NCBI GenBank assembly: GCA_021772915.1
Contig: JAJFLB010000023.1
Location: 186,001 to 250,000, forward strand
Source of the DNA: Gammaproteobacteria bacterium
GTDB taxonomy: Bacteria > Pseudomonadota > Gammaproteobacteria > Xanthomonadales > SZUA-36
DNA: 64,000 bases
Direction: 5' to 3'
Below, piece by piece: positions 7,748 to 17,159 of this stretch. The notes under the pieces are model-generated. The model saw nothing but the letters and a program-made list of their open reading frames with translations, did not search any database and had not been told where the DNA came from. Position numbers and translations under genes: made by a program. The stretch's first letter is position 1, and every line of letters begins with the position of its first letter.

Positions 7748-8782
7748 CTATTTCTTTTGGTCATTTTTACCGCTAACAGCTTTGCATTCTGAAGAAAATT
7801 GGCTGACTTTTTTCTGTCTTTTTTGCCAAGCCCAGGCCGTCTTCAAAATCGAGTTCAGACTTGTAAAGCCCGGGCTCCAGTCTAATTCATTCTGAATGAG
7901 TTCGGCATTACCAACCAGAGATGGCGGGTCACCTGCACGTCTGGGACCTATTTCCACAGAAATATCATGCCCAGCAATACTTTGTGCCACGTTAATGACT
8001 TCCTTAACTGAAAATCCTTTGCCATTTCCCAAGTTATAAGCAGTGGTCATCGCCCCTTCTTCCAATGCGTTTAAAGCTAGCAGATGGGCTGAAGCTAAAT
8101 CAGTCACATGGATATAATCACGAACACAGGTGCCATCTGGCGTGTCGTAATCATCTCCATAAACCGTAATATGCTCCCGGGTGCCTGCTGCCACATCCAA
8201 TACCAGGGGAATCAGATGTGTTTCGGGATGGTGATCTTCACCAATCTCAGCATCAGGATCTGCACCAGCCGCATTAAAATAACGCAATGAAATTGAACGG
8301 AGCTGATGTGCCACATCAAAATCCTGCAGAATCCGCTCAATCATTAGCTTGGAAGCACCGTATGGGTTTATTGGTAGTTGCGGGTGACTTTCAGATATGG
8401 GGATCGTCTGCGGTTCACCATACGTGGCGCAGGTGCTGGAGAATACAAACTTCCCGATCCCGTTATCGCGCATTGCTTCCAAAAGGGTTACCGTTCCGGA
8501 GACGTTATTTTGATAATACTTGCCAGGATTTTCTACTGATTCCCCAACATAAGCGTAAGCTGCAAAATGCATCACTGCACTTGGCTTGTGTTTTTGTATG
8601 ACCTCATCCAGGCGTTGTCGGTCATTTGTATCGCCGTGCTCAAACGGACCCCACTTTACTGCCCATTCATGACCGTAAACGAGATTGTCATAAACAACAG
8701 GAAGATAACCATTTTCGTGTAAAACTTTACACGTATGACTTCCTATATAACCAGCGCCACCAGTTACCAATATCTTTTTCAT
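7748..8782 (-). CDS. galE: UDP-glucose 4-epimerase
   Basis: 344-residue extended SDR that interconverts UDP-glucose and UDP-galactose (or the N-acetyl forms). It starts with ATG and MKKILVTGGAGYIGSHT, the GalE NAD-binding motif, followed by VYDNL, the catalytic Ser/Thr region SSTCATYGEP, YGASKLMIE as Y-x-x-x-K, and the substrate-loop region RYFNAAGADP. The C-terminal 20 residues are Lys/Ser-rich and beyond the usual end. It lies 68 bases downstream of a glycosyltransferase gene and probably supplies UDP-Gal to the same glycan pathway. Confidence 0.95.
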   Translation of the reverse strand: MKKILVTGGAGYIGSHTCKVLHENGYLPVVYDNLVYGHEWAVKWGPFEHGDTNDRQRLDEVIQKHKPSAVMHFAAYAYVGESVENPGKYYQNNVSGTVTLLEAMRDNGIGKFVFSSTCATYGEPQTIPISESHPQLPINPYGASKLMIERILQDFDVAHQLRSISLRYFNAAGADPDAEIGEDHHPETHLIPLVLDVAAGTREHITVYGDDYDTPDGTCVRDYIHVTDLASAHLLALNALEEGAMTTAYNLGNGKGFSVKEVINVAQSIAGHDISVEIGPRRAGDPPSLVGNAELIQNELDWSPGFTSLNSILKTAWAWQKRQKKVSQFSSECKAVSGKNDQKK

Positions 8783-8850
8783 CTATTCTCTTCTAAATAA
8801 TCAGCTTCATCTTTAATTGAAGAGACCAGGAAAGCCCTGTGCTATCCTTC

Positions 8851-9918
8851 TTAGCCACGGTTCTTGCGTAATAAAATATCAAGTTTCGTACCTGCTGACG
8901 CAAACAAGCCAATGCTTCCAGTCACCGCACACAGGTCTATATCGTAAATAGACTCACATATTCTGATTCTCTTGTTTAACGATTTTTTCGAGCATGATAT
9001 GACTTCCATGTCATTCACTTTCTCTCTGTACTTGCTTACTGATGACAACTCATTTCGATAACCGTGACAAAGATCATATAAAACAGAGTGTTTTTCGACC
9101 GAAATATTTGCGTGAATTGACAGAACACCATCATCAGACTCTTCAAATCCACTAAAGTGGAACATGAGCAGTTCTTGATGATTCACAGATATTTTATTTT
9201 TCTCATCTCTTGCAAGAGTTCGTTGATCAAGGTTCCAATAGGCAACATTCAAACCCACTTCATCGCTAATAAAAACGTCTTTGTGCCACAAAACCGGTAG
9301 AACTGAAAGCCATATTTGATCGACAAATAAACCAAGGTGCAGTGCTGAAAACCCAAGGATTGAGATTCTTTCTATCAACCACTCCAATATGGGAACTGCT
9401 GCCGGATGTTTCTTATTAAGTGCAAAAAACCCCGCATTAATCCAACCGGTTACCATCATGCCGTGCTCATCTTCACGGCTTGACACAGCAAGAGTATGTG
9501 GCGTCAAGTAAACTGCACAACCTTCAATTTTCTCAACCAGGGGACGCACATCTCCAAAGAATTTGATATCTGAATCAATATAAACGCATATATCCGTGCT
9601 GGGACACGTCGAAAACAGATGCAGCATGCCAACATACTTTGCAAAGCAGGAGACCTCGAACGGATTGAAATAGCGAAATGTACCGAGGTACAACGTGCGC
9701 AAATTATCTGATAAATCGTCAGCTCCAAAAAAATCAATATAAGGAGCTTCTGTCTCAACCAACAGACTTAGTGCATCAATCGTAGCAGCATGCGCGTCAA
9801 CGACAAAAACATGGTAAGTATCGAAGTCAGAATTGCGATGAGCACTTTTCAAAGTAGCAAGAGTCTGGGGAACGTAACTGACCGTCACGGCGGTCATTAT
9901 GCTCACTGACTGAATCAA
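8851..9918 (-). CDS. GT-A-type glycosyltransferase (GT8-like)
   Basis: 355 residues. The N-terminal two thirds looks like a GT-A nucleotide-sugar transferase: the opening MTAVTVSYVPQTLATLKS, the metal-binding D-x-D motif in VYIDSDIKFFGD, INAGFFALNKK, then DQIWLSVLP and NVAYWNLDQR, the order seen in GT8-like and related enzymes. The C-terminal 80 residues are unrecognised. The TTG at 9918 is preceded at six bases by GAGGAG, a good ribosome site lying inside the end of the upstream methyltransferase gene; an ATG at 9897 has no comparable site. The acceptor and donor are unknown. Confidence 0.8.
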   Translation of the reverse strand: MIQSVSIMTAVTVSYVPQTLATLKSAHRNSDFDTYHVFVVDAHAATIDALSLLVETEAPYIDFFGADDLSDNLRTLYLGTFRYFNPFEVSCFAKYVGMLHLFSTCPSTDICVYIDSDIKFFGDVRPLVEKIEGCAVYLTPHTLAVSSREDEHGMMVTGWINAGFFALNKKHPAAVPILEWLIERISILGFSALHLGLFVDQIWLSVLPVLWHKDVFISDEVGLNVAYWNLDQRTLARDEKNKISVNHQELLMFHFSGFEESDDGVLSIHANISVEKHSVLYDLCHGYRNELSSVSKYREKVNDMEVISCSKKSLNKRIRICESIYDIDLCAVTGSIGLFASAGTKLDILLRKNRG

Positions 9919-9928
9919 AGATCGCTCC

Positions 9929-10495
9929 TCACTTGGTTAACACAAATGTAAGACTCTCAAACGGATATACAAAGGAAAATGCTGAATTTTCAAATCTGCT
10001 CGACCACCTCAACGCCAACTTCGCAAAAATCCACCGAAAAAAAGTTGGTGGATAGTTACTATCCAAAAACTTTTCAATTTTGAAGAAATTCACCTCTGAG
10101 AACCTGTAGTCTTCGTAGAAGTATGTCCCAGCTACAAAATAATCCAGGGAATTCAATGTAAAGTTCCTGATATGTGTTGGATCAACTGCAGCCCAGCTTG
10201 ATCGAAAGTAAGGGACATGAGCAACCATTAAACCACCCGGCTCAAGAACCCTGTGAATTTCTTCTACCAAGCCAATCATATCCGGCACATGCTCCAGAAC
10301 CTGATTGGAATAAACAACTTCGAATTCACCATTCCCAAAAGGTAATGGCTCATTGAGGTCACAAACGATGTCAACACCCGGTAATTGCACGCAGTCCAAA
10401 CCAACAGCGCCGGGTAACTTGTTTCTGCCACAGCCGATATCAAGCGTTTTCTTGTCCTGAATTATTGCCGGATCAAAAACCCTATGATTAAACAC
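9929..10495 (-). CDS. Class I SAM-dependent methyltransferase
   Basis: 188 residues with motif I LDIGCGRNKLPGAVGLD near residue 20, the acidic motif II region PGVDIVCDL, and SNQVLEHVPD followed by PGGLMVAHVPY, a standard Methyltransf_11-like order. The start is GTG at 10495; an in-frame TAG lies two codons upstream, so it cannot extend much. The gene ends 10 bases before the GT-A gene, so the two are co-transcribed. It likely methylates a sugar or glycan intermediate. Confidence 0.82.
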   Translation of the reverse strand: MFNHRVFDPAIIQDKKTLDIGCGRNKLPGAVGLDCVQLPGVDIVCDLNEPLPFGNGEFEVVYSNQVLEHVPDMIGLVEEIHRVLEPGGLMVAHVPYFRSSWAAVDPTHIRNFTLNSLDYFVAGTYFYEDYRFSEVNFFKIEKFLDSNYPPTFFRWIFAKLALRWSSRFENSAFSFVYPFESLTFVLTK

Positions 10496-10582
10496 GACAA
10501 ACTACATCCAGGTTAGCCACTATTCCACCCATTGTTAGGTTCATGTAACGCTCTTCAATAACAAGTGTGATTATTTTGGTCA

Positions 10583-10702
10583 CTAGTCAGCCACATCGGT
10601 GAAAAAAGTCCATCTACCACCACGCTTTGATGCGCAAAGCACAAAATAGGCGGACTTTCCATCGTCCTGCCTCATTGGTTCAAAAATTCTCTTCCATGCG
10701 CC
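10583..10702 (-). pseudogene. Possible 3' gene relic of unknown family
   Basis: The 254-base gap between the methyltransferase and the KpsS-like gene contains a minus-strand stretch that reads like the C-terminus of a protein (GAWKRIFEPMRQDDGK, then FVLCASKRGG, ending in TAG at 10583). An in-frame TGA stands just upstream and no start codon or ribosome site goes with it. It may be the tail of a lost gene. The family is not recognised and chance cannot be excluded. Confidence 0.25.
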
Positions 10703-10749
10703 TCAAGTGTCCGAACAAGTTGCAAAGACCGGTCGGCGAATCATTAACT

Positions 10750-12522
10750 TCAGACCGATAAGGAATCAATACATTCGTGGTTTTCATTACCAATTTCCTG
10801 TTCCAAATCAGTTGGCCACGGATTCAGGAAATCTACTTCACTTTTGTTCAGGCTCCAGTCAAGAAATCCACTTATTGACTCGGGGTAGGAATTCATTTCA
10901 TTCTCAAAATTACCAATAAAAACGAGATCATCAGTTGCATAAATTCTGGATTTGCCTCGTTTTGGTATGGGTTTGAAAAAATCCAATGTAAATGGTTTCA
11001 TGCAAAAAGTGGCGTAGGCGAATCGCTTACCCAATTCGTTCTGATGAGAGCTCGGCAAAGGATGTCTGTGAATATTTTCTAAAGTCTCGAGATACTCATG
11101 CTGTGTTCTAGGGCTTATGGTAAATCCAATATTTTCATATCGACCGGTTCCCCCGGTTACAACAGCCTTGCCCAAAGCACCTAGTTCGATACCCGAGGTA
11201 CCAGTAACAGTAACCCCGTAATCCGCAATTTGTAGCCATGTGTAAGGGCTGTAAGGTGTATCGGGATAAATTAGCTTTACATGCTCTGGTAATTCGCCTA
11301 CATGCTCTCCTATTAATCGTACCTCTTCATAAATGCCTTCGTTGTATTGTTCAAGCTCTCCCCGCCACAAGTTTGAGGGGTGAATTTTTACATACCAGTC
11401 GACATGAGGGTTCCTACATGCAGACTTTATCGATTGAACCAACCAATCAGCATAGTTTTTAAACAGATACTCACCATTAAAAAATAACGTGTCATACAAA
11501 ATGTGACTGTAGATTATTGCCACCTTTCTGTCAGAAGAAATTTCTAATTCACTTTTCGCCTGTTGAGCTGTAACGGTATTTGTATTCGGTTGATTCCTTT
11601 TTGATAGGGCCCAACGATCACTGTATCTATCTTCGAAATTCTGCCTCAGCTCTTCCTCGACGCTCTCGTTGAATGGACGGGAGACAATATCAGCCCAGGA
11701 CTCATCAGATATTGACGAGAAGTGTGTCCGGTCATTTTTAAGTGTTTGATGGGTGACAACAACAGCTTCGTCTCTAACGGTGCCATTGAATCTCATTATG
11801 TTAAGGCCCGCTCTCAAGGCACCGTAATAGAAACCGCCGTAGTAATCCATAAACACTTCCGTAAAAAACAACGTCGATATATTTTTGTCCTCATATAATG
11901 CGGCAGCCACACGCTTGGCTTTGCATAAATAAAACATCCAGTTTTTAATCTCAGCCAGTGATTTCGAGTCATCGATATCCATAATGCCCGTGGCCTGCAT
12001 TCTACTAAACGTGGATAACGCCATTTTTCCTATTGGAGAATCCCCTTCCTCAAAATTCTTAATATTCTCAAATCCTTCCAGGCTGTTAATGGTGTTCACC
12101 AAGGAAGCGCTTAAGTTTACAGATTCGATATTGAGATCCTCAATGTAAATTCTTTCAATATCAAAAAGTCGAAAATATAAATTCTGTATGGGCTCGCTCC
12201 TGGATGTGAGGACAAAAGTCTTATACATCTTGTTTTTGTACGCTCCGGCAAGAACAGACCAAAGCTGGCACCAACTCGTGCCCATTATCCCAGCGATGAT
12301 GAGAAGTCCAGGCTTCTCAGAAGGGTCATAGTCAGGCTTAGAGTCAGCTAGATATTTTTGATAAATTGATACGGAGTTTTTAAACCGTTCGTAGTCACTT
12401 AATGGATATACAAACTCCTGCAAAAACCGCTTTGGTCTAATCAACATCCACGCGAACATTCTCAATGGCCAATATCGCCTGACTAATTTCACAAGTGATT
12501 TTTTCAAAACAATTTTTTTCAT
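10750..12522 (-). CDS. KpsS/LipB-like capsule polysaccharide glycosyltransferase family protein
   Basis: 590 residues. The C-terminal half has the hallmarks of the capsule biosynthesis (KpsS/LipB-like) GT-B superfamily: YVKIHPSNLW, then YTWLQIADYGVTVTGTSGIE with LGALGKAVVTGG at about residue 444. The N-terminal half contains a Rossmann-like opening (GLLIIAGIMGTS) and a basic, hydrophobic first 40 residues suited to membrane contact. Known relatives transfer Kdo or related sugars from CMP-activated donors, so this protein is a candidate user of the ulosonic acid made at 0.4-7 kb; that link is inference. The coding sequence is AT-rich. Confidence 0.65.
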   Translation of the reverse strand: MKKIVLKKSLVKLVRRYWPLRMFAWMLIRPKRFLQEFVYPLSDYERFKNSVSIYQKYLADSKPDYDPSEKPGLLIIAGIMGTSWCQLWSVLAGAYKNKMYKTFVLTSRSEPIQNLYFRLFDIERIYIEDLNIESVNLSASLVNTINSLEGFENIKNFEEGDSPIGKMALSTFSRMQATGIMDIDDSKSLAEIKNWMFYLCKAKRVAAALYEDKNISTLFFTEVFMDYYGGFYYGALRAGLNIMRFNGTVRDEAVVVTHQTLKNDRTHFSSISDESWADIVSRPFNESVEEELRQNFEDRYSDRWALSKRNQPNTNTVTAQQAKSELEISSDRKVAIIYSHILYDTLFFNGEYLFKNYADWLVQSIKSACRNPHVDWYVKIHPSNLWRGELEQYNEGIYEEVRLIGEHVGELPEHVKLIYPDTPYSPYTWLQIADYGVTVTGTSGIELGALGKAVVTGGTGRYENIGFTISPRTQHEYLETLENIHRHPLPSSHQNELGKRFAYATFCMKPFTLDFFKPIPKRGKSRIYATDDLVFIGNFENEMNSYPESISGFLDWSLNKSEVDFLNPWPTDLEQEIGNENHECIDSLSV

Positions 12523-12620
12523 TGTTAGTAGTGCTCTGCCATATGCATCTGTCTCGTAGGTTATCGAATCCTAGAAGCATGTCCAAATTGACATGTTTTC
12601 TTTACGCTATAGATACCTAT

Positions 12621-13739
12621 TTACCTGATATGCTCAATAACCGTTTCAGCGACCCTCTCAATTTGATCTTCGGTTAATGCCATACCGCTGGGCACATAAA
12701 ACCCCCGCTGATACAACTTTTCTGCCACGGGATAACTTTCACCTGCAAGCAAACCCATATTTCTCAACACCGGCTGTTGGTGCATAGGATAAAAAAACGG
12801 CCGGCAACCAATTTCTTGGTCGTGTAAACGCCGCATGGCTTCTTCGGCATCAAATCTCAATGTTCCGTCCAATACAATACCGAAGACCCAGTAAATATTG
12901 TGTGCATAGTCGGTTTCTACCACGGGAAGCTGAATGCCTTCAGTGCCATCCAGCAATTCAGTATACCGAGCCCCCATTTTCCGTTTTCGAGTAACAAATT
13001 CGTCCAACCGCTCTAGCTGTGCCAGACCCAGTGCAGCCTGCAAATTAGTCATGCGGTAGTTCCAGCCCAACCGTTCGTGCACAAAGCGTTTATTAGCTTG
13101 AAAACACAGGTTGCGCAAACCACGACAGGTTTCAGCAAGTTGCTCATCATTGGTGACAATCATGCCACCTTCGCCTGTAGTAATGTGCTTATTTGGATAA
13201 AAACTGAAGGTGCTGATATCACCAAAGCTCCCACAAGGCTTACCCTTATATTTCTGCCCATGCATTTGGGCAGCATCTTCAATTATTTTTAGTCCGTGAC
13301 GTTGCGCAATTTTCAGTACCGGATCCATATCAACCGGCAGACCAAATATATGTACCACCATGATAGCTTTGGTTCGAGAAGTGATTTTGTTCTCTATTTG
13401 AGAGACATCCATGTTCCAGGTTATTGGGTCACTATCCACCAACACAGGTTTCGCTCCCGCCCTGACAATCTGCCCGATGCAGGAGATAATCGTAAACGTT
13501 GGCAGGATCACTTCGTCACCAGGCCCGATACCAAGAGCCTCGACGGATACATCTAATGCCGCAGTCCCATTACTCACAGCCACTCCGTGCGCGCACCCCA
13601 TCATGTGTGCAAACTCTCTTTCGAATCGTTTAACGAACGGGCCCTCTGACGATATCCAACCGGTGCGGATACATTCGCTCAAATATTTTTCTTCATTGCC
13701 GTCGACCAATGGTGTGTTGACTGGTATAAACTCGTCCAT
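12621..13739 (-). CDS. DegT/DnrJ/EryC1/StrS aminotransferase (perosamine synthase-like)
   Basis: 372-residue PLP-dependent sugar aminotransferase. PLP Lys184 is in FYPNKHITTGEGG; EDAAQ near 154-158 carries the Asp that pairs with the pyridine nitrogen; SNGTAALD near 56-63 binds phosphate. The opening VNTPLVDGNEEKYLSECIRTGWIS is like that of GDP-perosamine synthase and PglE-type enzymes that make 4-amino-4,6-dideoxy sugars from 4-keto sugars. It starts 3 bases after the methyltransferase stop, forming a cupin-methyltransferase-aminotransferase operon. The matching 4,6-dehydratase is not in the window. Confidence 0.9.
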   Translation of the reverse strand: MDEFIPVNTPLVDGNEEKYLSECIRTGWISSEGPFVKRFEREFAHMMGCAHGVAVSNGTAALDVSVEALGIGPGDEVILPTFTIISCIGQIVRAGAKPVLVDSDPITWNMDVSQIENKITSRTKAIMVVHIFGLPVDMDPVLKIAQRHGLKIIEDAAQMHGQKYKGKPCGSFGDISTFSFYPNKHITTGEGGMIVTNDEQLAETCRGLRNLCFQANKRFVHERLGWNYRMTNLQAALGLAQLERLDEFVTRKRKMGARYTELLDGTEGIQLPVVETDYAHNIYWVFGIVLDGTLRFDAEEAMRRLHDQEIGCRPFFYPMHQQPVLRNMGLLAGESYPVAEKLYQRGFYVPSGMALTEDQIERVAETVIEHIR

Positions 13740-13742
13740 AAT

Positions 13743-14489
13743 TTAACTTTTGCGTAAAATCACACAAACTCCCCATGTATCTTCGCCGGGCTCTTCACCG
13801 CTAAGAAACTCTTCGGCACCAATTCTTTCAAAGCCTGCTGATTCGGCAAACAGATCAATTTCCGGCAATGAAAAATGGCGCATTGGATGCACTTCACTAA
13901 AAACTTGATGCCGTTGTGAAGGCATCTCTTCTGCGAAAACGGTGTAATGAACATCAATTCTGTTTTCATTTGGATAAATTTCGGGTTCAGCGACTCGGGT
14001 GATACTCACCTGTTCACTTCCCATCCGTTTCACCCTGACTTCGGGTTTTTGCGCATAAACCGCCGGACTGTACCAGAAGTCGAACACAAACAAGCCACCG
14101 GATAACAAGTGTGCCGCAGCATTTGAAATTGCAGAACTAAAATCAGCATTGGAGGTTTGATAACTCATAACATGAAATAATGAATAAACAGCATCGAAAG
14201 TGCGCTCCAGTTTCACACGACGAATATCGCCTTGCTGACTGGTAAACCCCTCCAGCTTTTCTGCTCTATCAGACATTTTCTGGCTGAGTTCAATGCCGGT
14301 TACCTTGTAGTTCTTCATGGCAAGCAGCTTGCCGTGAATCCCAGTGCCAGATCCAAACTCAAGTAAATCATTTACGTCTTTTCCATAGCGGTTTAACAAC
14401 TCATCAATATAAGCTACCTCTGCTACATAATCCTTATCCCTGTACAAGAGATCGTAGTAGGCGCTGTAGGTATCAAATACTGGGGTCAC
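13743..14489 (-). CDS. Class I SAM-dependent methyltransferase
   Basis: 248 residues, motif I LEFGSGTGIHGKLL near residue 42, then VTGIELSQKMSDRA as motif II, FDAVYSLFHVMSY and GGLFVFDFWYSP. Start is GTG at 14489, 6 bases after the cupin gene. The layout resembles methyltransferases that act on amino or deoxy sugars in O-antigen loci. The neighbouring aminotransferase suggests N- or O-methylation of a 4-amino sugar; this is inference. Confidence 0.83.
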   Translation of the reverse strand: MTPVFDTYSAYYDLLYRDKDYVAEVAYIDELLNRYGKDVNDLLEFGSGTGIHGKLLAMKNYKVTGIELSQKMSDRAEKLEGFTSQQGDIRRVKLERTFDAVYSLFHVMSYQTSNADFSSAISNAAAHLLSGGLFVFDFWYSPAVYAQKPEVRVKRMGSEQVSITRVAEPEIYPNENRIDVHYTVFAEEMPSQRHQVFSEVHPMRHFSLPEIDLFAESAGFERIGAEEFLSGEEPGEDTWGVCVILRKS

Positions 14490-14495
14490 TCGTGG

Positions 14496-14927
14496 TTAAC
14501 CTTTAATTCGGAGCTGATCTGCTGCAACCGGATTGAATCGTGTCTTATCTTCATCACCGGCATATGGCCCCTGTTTAACTTCAATGACTTCTGCGGCTTC
14601 CAACATTTCAAATCCGTGGCCACCATATGCAAGAAGAATGACGTCGCCGGCACACAAAATCGTGCTTTCAAGGTAAGCTTGTTCCTCAGAATAAAAATCC
14701 ACCCTAACGCGACCGCTTTTGATATACAAAACTTCTTTAGTGTATTGCACTTGCCGTGCAACAGGATTATGCACGTGCGGTGTGATCACATATCCTGATG
14801 GGCGGTTCATATAACCAATTTGCTGAGAGTAATCGTTGGGTGTAAAAAACTCTATACCATCAGAATGGAATGTGTGCCTTATGATTAGCGCCAGCTCTTT
14901 ATCTCCGTGGTTAATTCGATCAATCAT
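14496..14927 (-). CDS. Cupin domain protein
   Basis: 143 residues forming a single cupin beta-barrel. The metal-binding H-x-H motif is in ITPHVHNP, followed by VQYTKEVLYIKSGRVRVD and GDVILLAYGGHGFEML, the second motif. The end VKQGPYAGDEDKTRF is a conserved tail that I recall from cupins next to methyltransferases and aminotransferases in polysaccharide loci. It may be a sugar isomerase or epimerase, but it lacks the typical FdtA/RmlC catalytic sequence. It is the first gene of the three-gene set. Confidence 0.78.
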   Translation of the reverse strand: MIDRINHGDKELALIIRHTFHSDGIEFFTPNDYSQQIGYMNRPSGYVITPHVHNPVARQVQYTKEVLYIKSGRVRVDFYSEEQAYLESTILCAGDVILLAYGGHGFEMLEAAEVIEVKQGPYAGDEDKTRFNPVAADQLRIKG

Positions 14928-15081
14928 TATTTAAATCCCAGCAAGATTGTGAAATAACATGTTGATCTGCCCCAAGCCTCAGTTTCAAAGTTTCGCTCTT
15001 TAAGGTTTGACAGTTTCTCAACCCATTTGCACCGGGGATTTATGGTCCGGGAATTAAAATCGGAAGACACTCAGAATGGGT

Positions 15082-16608
15082 TTATGAAATCTTTGGGTTA
15101 GCCGACTTTCTCATTAGCGTGATAAAGACTCCGACCATACCACCAAGAATCCAGGCGACCAATGCAAGTTTTATTATTCGTTTCATTTGAATTTTGTCAA
15201 AACTGCTCACTCTTGCAGTGCTATTCATTGACTCATATAGAGCTCCCGTATTGGATAAGACATGATTCCGGACCAAATTGATTATATTGTCATAATCAAC
15301 AACCAACGTCATAAACTCTTCAACCGCTTTTTCGTAAGGTTCGAATGTAGAATCTTCCAGTTCGTGACCATTGATTTTTAGGCCGGCCAGCTGTCGCTTT
15401 AATTGCACGATCTCCACATTCATATCTTCGGCTTGGGTCTTCAGTTTTATTTGATGCTCAAGTAAGTATTGTCTGAACGTGCTTTCTGAAAGTTCATCTC
15501 CCAGTTTCAAAAGCTGCCCAAGAAAGGCATCACCAATTTGTGTTTCTGTTGTTGTTCCTCTGGGTAGTTGTAACCCTGTTCCAAAATTTCGAGATGCAGC
15601 CAAGGTCTCCTGGTACGCATTTGAAAATATGGCAACTTTTTTTTCTATTGCATTTAACTGATCAGTAAGCATTTGCAGGCTTGAATTAAGGAAAACCTCA
15701 ATGTAAGCAGCGTTGCGGTAAATATTTTTGCTGCTGATCAAATTAAGAGCTGGCTCCAAATGGAATTGATCGAATTTTTGAAGCCTGTGCACAAGACCAA
15801 TGATTGAGAGTCCGGAAACTGGGTCATGTATACGGGATAAGCGATCATTACCTACAACTAGGTTTGATGCAGTGAGCATGGCTTTGGTATCACCCTTCAT
15901 AAGAGTAATGCCGATAAGAAAGTCTACGTTTCGCAATTCTTCAGCGCTGGAGAGGGCCCTTATGTCAATGACAGGGGGGGTAAGCACACCGTGCTCGTTC
16001 ACGGTAATACTTGCCCATGTTTCCGGTATGTCAAATAAAATCTGACCAATTTGCTGGCTGGAGATAAGGTCACGGCTTCCGTAACTGTAGCTTAAGAGTG
16101 CTGCACGGTGATTGGCGATTGTTAGTTCTGCTTTATAGCCACTTTCAAGTTCTTCGATTTCGGCTTGGGATAAATCTTCTGTACTCAGTCGTGTTTTGTA
16201 TTTCTTATCTATGAACTCACGATCGATAGCAGCTGGTCGAATCGAAATATTGTTGGTAAAACCTTCCAGGCTGATACCCATTTCAGACAACTTTTGTTTT
16301 TCGTGAACGACACTCAAAACCTGACTGGATATAATATCCGACAACTGAAACCCGGTGCCGTTAGGATACTCGCCCTTTTCTGCCCCGCTGAATGGAAAGC
16401 TGATTTGGATATCCTGTGTTCTGTGCTCGCTAGATATCAGGAAACGTGACCCGAAAAAAATTCCGACCAAAAGTAAAAAACCAAGTGCTACACCCAGGAT
16501 TAACCCTCTGCCAGACCAAATGGTGTTTATCAACTGGCCGATTTCTATCTCATCATTTTCGAAAGCAACCTGTCTGTTTTCAAGATTGTTATTATCAGTG
16601 GGATTCAT
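15082..16608 (-). CDS. Wzz-like polysaccharide chain-length determinant (PCP family)
   Basis: 508 residues. One transmembrane segment lies near residues 37-57 (ILGVALGFLLLVGIFFG) and one near the C-terminus (LALVAWILGGMVGVFITL), with a long periplasmic, partly helical region between, the layout of polysaccharide co-polymerases. The first cytoplasmic motif is EIEIGQLINTIWSGR, the usual Wzz start. No C-terminal tyrosine kinase domain is present. The ATG is preceded by an AGG-type ribosome site. It should set the chain length of the glycan assembled by this island. Wzx/Wzy partners are not evident; the ABC flippase may replace Wzx. Confidence 0.82.
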   Translation of the reverse strand: MNPTDNNNLENRQVAFENDEIEIGQLINTIWSGRGLILGVALGFLLLVGIFFGSRFLISSEHRTQDIQISFPFSGAEKGEYPNGTGFQLSDIISSQVLSVVHEKQKLSEMGISLEGFTNNISIRPAAIDREFIDKKYKTRLSTEDLSQAEIEELESGYKAELTIANHRAALLSYSYGSRDLISSQQIGQILFDIPETWASITVNEHGVLTPPVIDIRALSSAEELRNVDFLIGITLMKGDTKAMLTASNLVVGNDRLSRIHDPVSGLSIIGLVHRLQKFDQFHLEPALNLISSKNIYRNAAYIEVFLNSSLQMLTDQLNAIEKKVAIFSNAYQETLAASRNFGTGLQLPRGTTTETQIGDAFLGQLLKLGDELSESTFRQYLLEHQIKLKTQAEDMNVEIVQLKRQLAGLKINGHELEDSTFEPYEKAVEEFMTLVVDYDNIINLVRNHVLSNTGALYESMNSTARVSSFDKIQMKRIIKLALVAWILGGMVGVFITLMRKSANPKIS

Positions 16609-16741
16609 TTGCGCGCCTTTCTTCTACAAAAGATGAGGAGTGCTTATTGTAAGTCAGAAAAACTAATACCACACCTGTCAGAGAGGATAAGTGACTTGAA
16701 GCACCACGTATGGAGTGCCCCCAAACATTGGACCAGGTATG

Positions 16742-16877
16742 TTAGGCTTTCTTCCTGCTGAAAAAAAATACACTATCTGGCGTCTTGCTTCCCAAAGCGC
16801 AGTAGGGCCACATTTGATTGTAAAGATCCAAGTATCGTCCTAATTCACTGCACACCAGGCAGAGGCTGTTACGCTGG
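16742..16877 (-). pseudogene. IS3-type transposase (OrfB C-terminus) relic
   Basis: Seen by translating the 550-base gap 16609-17159. The minus-strand frame gives GRYLDLYNQMWPYCALG then SKTPDSVFFFSRKKA and TAA. This matches the tail of IS3/IS481-type integrase-core transposases (R-Y-x-x-F/L-Y-N-x-x-R-P-H-x-x-L-G-x-x-T-P). About 40 codons remain, without start or ends, and the rest of the element is gone. An 18-base palindrome (TAGATCGGTACCGATCTA, 16878-16895) and a hairpin at 17021-17039 lie next to it. Nothing else is seen in the gap. Confidence 0.7.
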
Positions 16878-17159
16878 TAGATCGGTACCGATCTAATGAT
16901 TGTGTAGCTTGCTGAAATTATCAGAGATGTGGTTGGAAATACTGGAGACTCGGATTATTACAGTACATACTCGAATGGCACAAAACAAAACCTATTAGCT
17001 TTTTTCGCAGTTTAAGGGCTGAACCGGAATGTCCGGTTCGGTCGTATCACATCAACATATCATTGGCATTTGAATAACTTCTAGTCACTATTGTGGGATG
17101 ACGATTGCAAGGGATTAAGGGATAATGTGAAAAACAGTTATTGGGCGGAGACATAACCC

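Noticed and set aside
16881-17039. JUMPstart/ops element before the plus-strand cassette
   Set aside because: I looked for GGCGGTAG-type sequence and found none; only an unrelated palindrome and a hairpin are present.
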